NCBI RefSeq assembly: GCF_042647465.1
Contig: NZ_JBHRVN010000004.1
DNA from: Wagnerdoeblera intermedia
GTDB lineage: Bacteria > Pseudomonadota > Alphaproteobacteria > Rhodobacterales > Rhodobacteraceae
Length of the DNA stretch: 64,000 bases
Strand: one strand, 5' to 3'
Positions 14,732 through 21,226 of this stretch are shown piece after piece. Made by a program: the position numbers and the translations under genes. Every line of letters begins with the position of its first letter. Positions within the stretch are counted from its first letter, which is position 1. Below the pieces are notes generated by a model. That model saw only the letters and a program-made list of their open reading frames with translations. It searched no databases and had not been told where the DNA came from.

Positions 14732-15030
14732 TTTATATCGTCGCACAAAATAACGGCCTGCGTGTCAGCTATAATTTGGCATGGAAAGATTTCATGACGG
14801 TGCGCGAAGAAATTGGCGCTCGTGATTATGACATTCACGGCTTGCGCTATACTGCGGCCAGCGAAATTGCGGCAATTCCGGGAATGACCGCTGAGCACGT
14901 CAAAGCTATTACGGGCCACGCTCAATCCGCAATGGTTCATCTCTACGCAGGCGCGGCGATGCAAAAGGCCCGGGCCTCAGAGGCACAGAAAGCGCGTGGA
15001 GACAGAACGGGAACGAAGCCGGAATTTTGA
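14732..15030 (+). pseudogene. int: tyrosine integrase, C-terminal part
   Basis: In the frame that continues the N-terminal part: YIVAQNNGLRVSYNLAWKDF, then the catalytic HGLR (IHGLRYTAAS), the second His (ITGHAQSAM) and the Tyr nucleophile (VHLYAGAAM). It has no start codon of its own other than a TTG at 14,776. All missing catalytic residues of the first fragment are here. Transcription points into ctrA, and the stop lies 60 bases from the prophage border, the usual int-att arrangement. Confidence 0.88.
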
Positions 15031-15621
15031 AATTTCGTTGAAATTGAAACGGGCGACCATTGATTTTAAACGGTTTTTCCGGATCTGAATATGTTTCAGG
15101 AACATCTCTTTGGTCAGGGTTGTGCCTTTTCGTAAAGAGAGCAGCTCAAACATCTGATATTCTTTTCCGGTCAGATGCACGGTCCGCCCCTCGACATCAA
15201 CGGTTTTAGCGTCAAGATTGACGCAGATCCGCCCGGTCCGGATTACGGATTGCGCATGACCTTTGGAGCGCCGGATAATAGCGTGGATACGCGCCACCAA
15301 TTCTTCCCGGTGGAACGGCTTGGTCAGATAATCATCTGCACCAAAACCGAAGCCTTTGATTTTATTATCTGTATCATCCACGCCCGAGAGGATGAGAATA
15401 GGCGTTTCCACCCGCGACAGCCGAAGTTGCCTGAGAACTTCGTGGCCGTGCATATCCGGGAGATTCAGATCCAGCAGGATCAGATCGTAATCATAAAGGC
15501 GGGCAAGATCGATCCCTTCCTCTCCGAGATTGGTGCAATAGACATTCAGATTGGCATGGGTCAGCATAAGCTCAATGCTGCGCGCCGTGGCCGCGTCGTC
15601 TTCAACCAATAATATACGCAT
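14977..15621 (-). pseudogene. ctrA: CtrA response regulator, truncated by the prophage border
   Basis: The start at MRILLVEDDAATARS has GGAG seven bases upstream. Residues 1-177 match CtrA closely: phospho-acceptor Asp51 (LILLDLNLPDM), KPFHREELVARIHAIIRRSKGH, and the beginning of the OmpR-type DNA-binding domain (LTGKEYQMFELLSLRKGTTLTKEMFLKH). Then the sequence becomes unrelated (IQIRKNRLKSMVARF...) and ends after 37 foreign residues. The recognition helix and wing of the roughly 235-residue family protein are absent. CtrA governs cell cycle in Caulobacter and motility/gene-transfer agents in Rhodobacter. This copy should not bind DNA. Confidence 0.88.
15085..15100. other. prophage/ctrA junction (attachment site region)
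   Basis: Minus-strand ctrA sequence is normal through the codons for MFL (TTC CTG, 15102-15097) and departs from family expectation at or just after the next codon. The att core should lie in or next to this stretch. The partner site is outside the window. Confidence 0.6.
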
Positions 15622-15648
15622 CGCGCGCTCCACACTGGTAAAACAATG

Positions 15649-15678
15649 GGATTAACCTTGAACGTAAAGCGTTAATCC
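15649..15678 (-). repeat. inverted repeat in the ctrA promoter
   Basis: GGATTAAC (15649-15656) and GTTAATCC (15671-15678), perfect 8-bp arms, 14-base spacer, 28 bases before the ctrA start. The arms contain TTAA half-sites as CtrA binds, but not at the canonical 7-base spacing. Operator role is inference. Confidence 0.5.
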
Positions 15679-15713
15679 TGTCTTACTCTGCCTGAGCTTT
15701 TAAAATTTACAAC

Positions 15714-15992
15714 CTAAAGTTGCCTGTATTTTTGCAGCGCTGTGACTTTCAGAGCCGCTTCGCCATGGGCGTGAACGGCCTCACTCCAGAGATCAAACTC
15801 TTCTTCGGATAAAGAGTAGCGCGACAGCGCCTCCTCCCGGGTGATCAGCCCGTGATCGACCGCACGCACCACCAGAGCCTTGCGGCTGGCCACCCAGCGG
15901 CGGGTGTCAGCAGGGGGCAGATCGCCACGGCTGAGCACCGTGCCATCCGCCAGGGTTACCTGCCGCATCCCTTCAACCTTTTTCAAAAACAT
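15714..15992 (-). CDS. sciP: SciP-like CtrA inhibitor (DUF1153), 92 aa
   Basis: Start MFLKKVEGMRQVTL; signature LPPADTRRWVASRKALVVRAVDHGLITREEAL followed by LSEEEFDLWSEAVHAHG and the end ALQKYRQL. SciP is a small HTH protein that blocks CtrA-driven transcription in Caulobacter. It lies directly upstream of ctrA in the same orientation, and divergent from mnmA. It is intact although its partner ctrA is broken, so its CtrA-linked job is probably lost here. A long upstream extension of the frame is a shadow of mnmA. Confidence 0.9.
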   Translation of the reverse strand: MFLKKVEGMRQVTLADGTVLSRGDLPPADTRRWVASRKALVVRAVDHGLITREEALSRYSLSEEEFDLWSEAVHAHGEAALKVTALQKYRQL

Positions 15993-16109
15993 GGTCACTC
16001 TCCCACAGATGACCGAAATGTCGCGGTTCAGCCTTAAAGACCTCTGAAGCGGGGGGTTGGAGAATGCTGAGGATTTTCCTATATCCCTGCACATCTTTCG
16101 GAGAGAACC

Positions 16110-17255
16110 ATGCCACGCGACCTCGATCTGCCTCTGAACTCGCTGGGTCTGCCCAAGGCGCCCGCTGACACCCGCGTCGTGGTGGCCATGTCGGGCGGGG
16201 TCGATAGCTCTGTCGTCGCGGCGGTGCTTAAGGAAGAGGGTTATGACGTGGTGGGCGTCACCCTGCAGCTTTACGACCATGGTGCGGCGCTTGCGAAAAA
16301 AGGGGCCTGCTGTGCGGGTCGGGATATCCATGATGCGCGCCGCGTGGCCGAGCAGATGGGCTTTCCGCATTATGTGCTCGACTATGAGAACACCTTCCGC
16401 GAAGCGGTGATGGAAGAATTCGCCGAAAGCTATCTTGGCGGCGCGACCCCGGTGCCCTGCATCCGCTGCAATGAGCGGGTGAAGTTCCGCGACCTGCTCA
16501 ACACCGCCAAAGAGCTTGACGCCGACTGCATGGCGACCGGTCACTACATCCAGCGCATGGTGGGTGAGCACGGGCCGGAACTGCATATGGCCGCCGATGC
16601 CAACCGCGATCAGAGCTACTTCCTGTTCTCGACCACGCCGGAGCAGCTGGCCTATCTGCGTTTCCCGCTGGGCCATCTGAAGTCGAAAGCCGAGACCCGC
16701 GCGCTTGCCGCGAAATACGGCCTGCCGGTGGCCGATAAGCCCGACAGCCAGGACATCTGCTTCGTGCCGAACGGTGATTATGCCTCGGTGATCGAAAAGC
16801 TGCGCCCGGGGGCGTCCGATCCCGGCGATATCGTCGATATGGCGGGTAAGGTCCTCGGCCAGCACCGCGGTGTCATTCACTATACCATCGGCCAGCGTCG
16901 CGGCCTTGGGATCGGCGGCCTCAGCGATCCGCTTTATGTGGTGCGTCTTGATCCCGAAAGCCGCCATGTGGTCGTCGGCCCGAAAGAGGCGCTCTCGACC
17001 CGCATCGTGCCGGTGAAGGAAGTGAACTGGCTGGGCGATGCCCCGCTGATGAGCCGCCCGGAATGGCACATCATGGTCAAAGTGCGCTCGACCCGCCCGC
17101 CGCGCGAGGCGATCATCCGCCCGATCTCGGAGACCGAGGCTGAAGTGGAACTGATCGCCCCGGAAGACGGGGTCAGCGCGGGCCAGGCCTGCGTCTTTTA
17201 CGCGCCCGACAGCACCCGGGTGCTGGGCGGCGGCTGGATCTGGCGCGGTCGCTGA
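16110..17255 (+). CDS. mnmA: tRNA-specific 2-thiouridylase MnmA, 381 aa
   Basis: Introduces the 2-thio group into U34 of tRNAs for Lys, Glu and Gln. The PP-loop SGGVDSS lies near residue 29; the catalytic cysteines appear in PCIRCNERVKF and DICFVPNGDY; YTIGQRRGLGIGG marks the tRNA-binding central part. Length is normal. GGAGAG precedes the ATG. It is divergent from sciP, as in related genomes, and its 3' end overlaps the convergent lpxB gene by 58 bases. Confidence 0.95.
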   Translation: MPRDLDLPLNSLGLPKAPADTRVVVAMSGGVDSSVVAAVLKEEGYDVVGVTLQLYDHGAALAKKGACCAGRDIHDARRVAEQMGFPHYVLDYENTFREAVMEEFAESYLGGATPVPCIRCNERVKFRDLLNTAKELDADCMATGHYIQRMVGEHGPELHMAADANRDQSYFLFSTTPEQLAYLRFPLGHLKSKAETRALAAKYGLPVADKPDSQDICFVPNGDYASVIEKLRPGASDPGDIVDMAGKVLGQHRGVIHYTIGQRRGLGIGGLSDPLYVVRLDPESRHVVVGPKEALSTRIVPVKEVNWLGDAPLMSRPEWHIMVKVRSTRPPREAIIRPISETEAEVELIAPEDGVSAGQACVFYAPDSTRVLGGGWIWRGR

Positions 17256-18379
17256 TAATAGCCGATCACCGACTCTGCCGCCCGCTCTCCGGGCGGCAGC
17301 CCCCCCTGGCCCAGGCGCTCCATGGTCAGGCGCATGGCGTCAAGCTGCGCCTGACGCTGTGCCCCGTCGCTGAGCAGCGCGTTCAGCGCCGGAGCAATCT
17401 TTTCAGCCCGACAGTCGGCGCCCAGAAATTCCGGGATCACTCTGGTTTCTGAAACAAGGTTCACCAGGGTCACGGTGTCGATTTTCAGCATGGTTTTCAG
17501 CATCATGCGGCTGATCATCGACATATCATAGGCAATGACCATCGGCACGGCATTTGCCGCCAGCTCCAGCGACACCGTGCCCGAGGCCGCGATGGCCGCA
17601 GCCGCCCCGGCGAAGGCCGCACGCTTCTCTGCCCCATCCGTGAGGATCAGCGGCTCAATCGGCCAGTTCCGGCTGAGATCGCGCACCAGATCCTCCACCC
17701 CGCGCACCGTGGGCAGCACCACCTGCACCGGTCGATCGAGCCGCGACAGGGTTTCGCCTATGACCGGCGCCAGCCGCGTGACCTCGCCGCGCCGCGAGCC
17801 GGGCAGCGCCAGAAGCCAGGGGGCGGCGAGACCATATTTCGCGCGCAGAGCCGCAACGTCATCCGCATCGGCGCGCCGCTCAGCCACCACCGGATGACCG
17901 ACGAAATCGCAGCTCATTCCCGCCGCTTCCATCAGCACCGGCTCAAAGGGTAAAAGCGCCAGAACATGGTCCACCAGCGGCGCCATCTTTTTCGCCCGTC
18001 CCGGACGCCAGGCCCAGACCGAGGGGGCCACATAATGTACCGTGCGAAACTCCGGCCGCGCGGCACGGACCAGTTTTGCCACCCGAAGGCAGAAATCCGG
18101 GCTGTCGATGGTGATCAGGAGATCAGCACCGCTGTCGAGCACCGCCTGCGCCGTCTCGGCTATGCGGCGCTTGAGATGGAAATACTTTGGCAGAACCTCA
18201 GCGATCCCCATGATGGAAAGCTCTTCCATGGGAAAGAGGCTCACCATGCCCTCTGCCTCCATCAGAGGACCGCCAACCCCCTTATAGGGCAGCGGCCCCA
18301 GCCGCGCGGTCAGCCCCGCCATCAGCGCAGCCCCGAGCTTATCCCCTGAGGCCTCGCCTGCGATCAGAAAGGGCCTCAC
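17198..18379 (-). CDS. lpxB: lipid-A-disaccharide synthase LpxB, 393 aa
   Basis: Joins UDP-diacylglucosamine and lipid X to make the lipid A disaccharide at the inner membrane. The N-terminus has LIAGEASGDKLGAALM, followed by FPMEELSIMGIAEVLP and the late LPGSRRGEV motif. A GTG start at 18,379 making a GTGA overlap with lpxI is preferred; the ATG at 18,394 is the alternative. It is the last gene of the lpxA-lpxI-lpxB run. The extreme C-terminus overlaps mnmA on the other strand. Confidence 0.94.
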   Translation of the reverse strand: MRPFLIAGEASGDKLGAALMAGLTARLGPLPYKGVGGPLMEAEGMVSLFPMEELSIMGIAEVLPKYFHLKRRIAETAQAVLDSGADLLITIDSPDFCLRVAKLVRAARPEFRTVHYVAPSVWAWRPGRAKKMAPLVDHVLALLPFEPVLMEAAGMSCDFVGHPVVAERRADADDVAALRAKYGLAAPWLLALPGSRRGEVTRLAPVIGETLSRLDRPVQVVLPTVRGVEDLVRDLSRNWPIEPLILTDGAEKRAAFAGAAAAIAASGTVSLELAANAVPMVIAYDMSMISRMMLKTMLKIDTVTLVNLVSETRVIPEFLGADCRAEKIAPALNALLSDGAQRQAQLDAMRLTMERLGQGGLPPGERAAESVIGYYQRPRQIQPPPSTRVLSGA

Positions 18380-19185
18380 GTCGCGCGCGCCCAAAGAAAA
18401 AGGCCCAGCCGGTCGGCTTCTGCGACCATGGCCTCACGCTCCAGCAGCAGCACATCGCCTGCGGCCCAGACGATGCCGCCCAGACCCGCCGCATGGGCGT
18501 TCTGCACCGTGGTCACCCCAAGCGCGGGCAGATCGACATCACGGCTTTGTCCCGGTTTGGCCGCTTTATAAAGGAGCCCCCTGGGCCCGGCCGGATCCGG
18601 GCGCAGCGTGCCCCCCGTGCGGGCAACGAAGTCGAGCATGGCATCCGTGCCGGGCAGGCTCTCCGCTGCCAGGCACAGCCCTTGGGCAACCACCGCGCCC
18701 TGCCCGACATCGACCTGACCAAGTGCGGCCACGATGGCGGCAGCACGCTCTGCATCTTTTTCATCCGCTGCGCTCGGCCGGGTCTGCGTCAGAACCCCCG
18801 CCTGCGGCAGCAAGTCCGGTGCAAGAGCATCGACACCCGCCACCTCAATGCCGAATTCAGAGAAAATGGCGACAATTTCGCGCAAAGTCGCGTCATCACC
18901 GGCCTGCATGGCGGCCACCAGACGCGGCACCATCTGCGCCGTCAGCGGATCAAAGAGTGCCGGATCAAGCCGGGGCCGCTGCATCGCCCCTGCCAGGGCA
19001 ACCCGGGTGATCCCCTGATCGGTCAGACTGTTGAGAAAAGGGACCAGGCGTTCGAAATGAAAGCTCTCAGCCGGAAGATCCGGGGTTACCCCGGCAGGCG
19101 CAAAGACCAGAGCGTCAGGGCGCGCGGCTTTGAGAGCAACCGGAAGCGCTCCGGTCCCGGCGATAATGGCAAAACGGCCGGACAT
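18376..19185 (-). CDS. lpxI: UDP-2,3-diacylglucosamine pyrophosphatase LpxI, 269 aa
   Basis: The alphaproteobacterial replacement for LpxH: hydrolyses UDP-diacylglucosamine to lipid X and UMP. Seen: FAIIAGTGALPVALKAA at the N-terminus, EFGIEVAGVDALAPDLLPQAGVLT in the middle, GLCLAAESLPGTDAML, then GLLYKAAKPGQSRDVDLPALG. It lies between lpxA and lpxB in pathway order and overlaps lpxB by four bases. Confidence 0.93.
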   Translation of the reverse strand: MSGRFAIIAGTGALPVALKAARPDALVFAPAGVTPDLPAESFHFERLVPFLNSLTDQGITRVALAGAMQRPRLDPALFDPLTAQMVPRLVAAMQAGDDATLREIVAIFSEFGIEVAGVDALAPDLLPQAGVLTQTRPSAADEKDAERAAAIVAALGQVDVGQGAVVAQGLCLAAESLPGTDAMLDFVARTGGTLRPDPAGPRGLLYKAAKPGQSRDVDLPALGVTTVQNAHAAGLGGIVWAAGDVLLLEREAMVAEADRLGLFLWARAT

Positions 19186-19259
19186 GGCGGTTCCCTATGG
19201 TCAGGGCCCGGCTCAGGGCGCGGCTCAGGCCCGGCACCAGAGGCGGGCAGAGGTGAAGA

Positions 19260-19280
19260 CCGGGGCCGTCCTGGCCCCGG
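19260..19280 (-). terminator. GC-rich hairpin between lpxA and lpxI
   Basis: CCGGGGCC (19260-19267) / GGCCCCGG (19273-19280). On the minus strand it is followed only by TCTTC, so it may be a partial terminator or processing site inside the operon rather than a full stop. Confidence 0.35.
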
Positions 19281-19286
19281 AAAATC

Positions 19287-20084
19287 TTAATGGGGCGTCA
19301 GGAAAGAGCGGTCAGAGGCGCCGAGGATGAAGTCCACCACTTCGCGGACCTCTGCGGTCATATCGCCATCGGCGATCCGCTGGACCCGCTCCATGAAGGT
19401 TCCTTCGCCCTGGCCCATGGCCTCATAGGCGGCCCGCAGCGCATGGATACCGGCCCGATCGAGACCACGCCGCTTCAGCCCGACGAGGTTCAGCCCGTCA
19501 AGCTGCCCGCGCGGCCCCTGAACAAGACCAAAGGGCATGACATCATTCGTCACCATCGTGACGGCACCGATGATCGCCCCGCGTCCGACGCGGACAAACT
19601 GGTGAATGCCCGACAGGCCGCCGATGATGACGTCATCCCCGATGTGGCAGTGCCCCGCGACAGCGACCTGATTGGCCATGACCACACGGCTGCCGACGAT
19701 GGAGTCGTGCCCGACATGAGCGCCGGTCATCATCAGAACGTCATCGCCGATCTGCGTCAGCCCGCCGCCGCCCTCAGTCCCGGTCGAGAGCGTCGCCCCC
19801 TCGCGGATGCGGCAGCGTTTGCCGACCACCAGACGGGTGCGCTCACCACGGTATTTCAGATCCTGCGGCTCACCGCCGACGGAGGCGAAGGGCCAGATAA
19901 TGGTCCCCTCTCCGACTTCGGTCCAGCCCGAAACCACGGCATGCGGGCGCAGCTCAACACCTGCATGCAGGGTGGCATCCGGGCCGACAATGGCATAAGC
20001 GCCGATGCGGCACTGCGGGCCGATCACTGCCCCCTCTTCGATGACGGCAGAGGGGTGGATCACTGCCGAGGGGTCAATCGACAT
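19287..20084 (-). CDS. lpxA: UDP-N-acetylglucosamine acyltransferase LpxA, 265 aa
   Basis: The first step of lipid A synthesis. Left-handed beta-helix hexapeptides run through the first 190 residues (IDPSAVIHPSAVIEEGAVIGPQC...). The catalytic His lies in MTGAHVGHDS, and the GAHVGHD / GLSGIHQFVRVGRGAIIG segments are typical. It starts three bases after the fabZ stop, so fabZ-lpxA are coupled, the standard order in Gram-negatives. Confidence 0.95.
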   Translation of the reverse strand: MSIDPSAVIHPSAVIEEGAVIGPQCRIGAYAIVGPDATLHAGVELRPHAVVSGWTEVGEGTIIWPFASVGGEPQDLKYRGERTRLVVGKRCRIREGATLSTGTEGGGGLTQIGDDVLMMTGAHVGHDSIVGSRVVMANQVAVAGHCHIGDDVIIGGLSGIHQFVRVGRGAIIGAVTMVTNDVMPFGLVQGPRGQLDGLNLVGLKRRGLDRAGIHALRAAYEAMGQGEGTFMERVQRIADGDMTAEVREVVDFILGASDRSFLTPH

Positions 20085-20087
20085 GGC

Positions 20088-20549
20088 TCAGCCTTTCGGG
20101 ACGTCGAACATGGCGGTGAAGGTGCTTTCGCAGGCGACTTCGCCGTCGACTTTCGCCACACCTTCGAATTTCCACACCCGGCCACCGCCGCGCAGCGCCT
20201 TCACGTGCAGTTCAAGCACATCGCCCGGAACCACTTTGCGGCGGAACTTCGTGCTGTCGACGCCCATAAAGAAGACGCGGGCGTTTTTGTCGACCAGATC
20301 CATGGTCAGGCCGACCAGCACACCGGCGGTCTGCGCCATGGCTTCGACGATCAGAACACCCGGCATCACCGGCATGCCGGGGAAGTGCCCGGTGAAATGC
20401 GGCTCGTTATAGGTGACATTCTTGATGCCCACGCAGCTTTCGCCCGCAACCACGTCGCGGACTTTGTCCACCAGCAGGAAGGGGTAACGATGCGGGATGA
20501 TCCGGGTAATGAGATCCAGATCGGCTTCAAGGCGCGGCGTGTCAGTCAT
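20088..20549 (-). CDS. fabZ: 3-hydroxyacyl-ACP dehydratase FabZ, 153 aa
   Basis: Dehydrates 3-hydroxyacyl-ACP in fatty-acid elongation and competes with LpxA for hydroxyacyl-ACP. IIPHRYPFLLVDKV and the catalytic HFTGHFPGMPVMPGVLIVEAMAQ are complete. It lies between ompH and lpxA, matching the bamA-skp-lpxD-fabZ-lpxA cluster of other bacteria, but with lpxD absent here. Confidence 0.95.
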   Translation of the reverse strand: MTDTPRLEADLDLITRIIPHRYPFLLVDKVRDVVAGESCVGIKNVTYNEPHFTGHFPGMPVMPGVLIVEAMAQTAGVLVGLTMDLVDKNARVFFMGVDSTKFRRKVVPGDVLELHVKALRGGGRVWKFEGVAKVDGEVACESTFTAMFDVPKG

Positions 20550-20629
20550 CAGAAATCCTCATGGCGGCGCAGCGGACCGCGCCTCTCTGGCCTGGATAAC
20601 AAGTCAGGCCCGGCCTGTCCAGAAGGGCC

Positions 20630-21226
20630 TCAGGGCCGGGACGGAGCGGGACCCCCGGTCTGTGGCGGTGCCTCAGCTTCGGCTTCGATCGCCTCTTCGT
20701 CAATCTCAGCGTCCATCCGCGCGATCATGGCCTCGGTGATGTCGATACCGCGAAAGGCCAGGATGATCGCATCTTCGGCAATGATGGCATAAAGCCCGCG
20801 GTCGCGCATCAGCCGCGTCAGCACATCATTGCTCATCACGCTGAAGCGGCGGCGGTCGGCATCGTGCTCCAGATAAAGTGCGCGCTCTTTGTCGGCCTGG
20901 GTGCGACGATAGCTCTCAACCTCAGCATTGAACTGATCCGAGAGACGGCGAAATTCCTCCGTGCTCAGCACCTTACGCTGCCGCGTGAGATCCTGCTCAC
21001 GCGCGGTCAGCCTGGCCTCGATCTCCCGGTTTTCTGCCGCAAGCGCCAGCTGCGCGGTTTCAAAGCGCTGAATCATCGCCTGCCCGAGGCGGCTTCCGGC
21101 AAAGAGCCGCGCCTCATTCAGGGTGCCGAACTGCACGGCGCCGCTTTCTTCAGCGAAAACACCGCCGCCCGAGAGGGCCGCGGTGAAAGCAAGCCCGCAG
21201 AGGGCCTGGCGCAAAGGCCGAAGCAT
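20630..21226 (-). CDS. OmpH/Skp-family periplasmic chaperone, 198 aa
   Basis: A signal peptide (LRQALCGLAFTAALSGGGVFAEE) precedes a VQFGTLNEARLFAGSRLGQAM strand and a long charged coiled coil (residues 55-130) forming the tentacle arms typical of Skp. It carries unfolded outer-membrane proteins to BAM. The C-terminal tail (DEEAIEAEAEAPPQTGG) is an unusual acidic extension. Its ATG touches the bamA stop, so the two genes are coupled. Confidence 0.88.
   Translation of the reverse strand: MLRPLRQALCGLAFTAALSGGGVFAEESGAVQFGTLNEARLFAGSRLGQAMIQRFETAQLALAAENREIEARLTAREQDLTRQRKVLSTEEFRRLSDQFNAEVESYRRTQADKERALYLEHDADRRRFSVMSNDVLTRLMRDRGLYAIIAEDAIILAFRGIDITEAMIARMDAEIDEEAIEAEAEAPPQTGGPAPSRP

Larger units (their letters stand above)
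1..15090. mobile_element. integrase-proximal part of a lambdoid-type prophage inserted in ctrA
   Basis: Dense, mostly overlapping small genes of phage type (Cro/CI pair, DUF1376 replication protein, ERF, SSB, NinB, HNH nucleases, integrase) end at a point where the ctrA reading frame diverges from the family. The layout matches lambda read in mirror image: the leftward Cro-like/replication operon corresponds to PR, and the rightward recombination/integrase operon to PL. Head and tail genes are not seen and would lie left of position 1. The right border near 15,090 is inferred from the break in CtrA; the exact att core cannot be fixed without the other end. Confidence 0.85.

Noticed and set aside
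15993..17069. Long N-terminal extension of the sciP frame
   Set aside because: It lies antisense in mnmA; SciP proteins start at the MFLKKV position.
19290..20792. 500-codon open frame opposite lpxA/fabZ/ompH
   Set aside because: Shadow of three well-identified genes.
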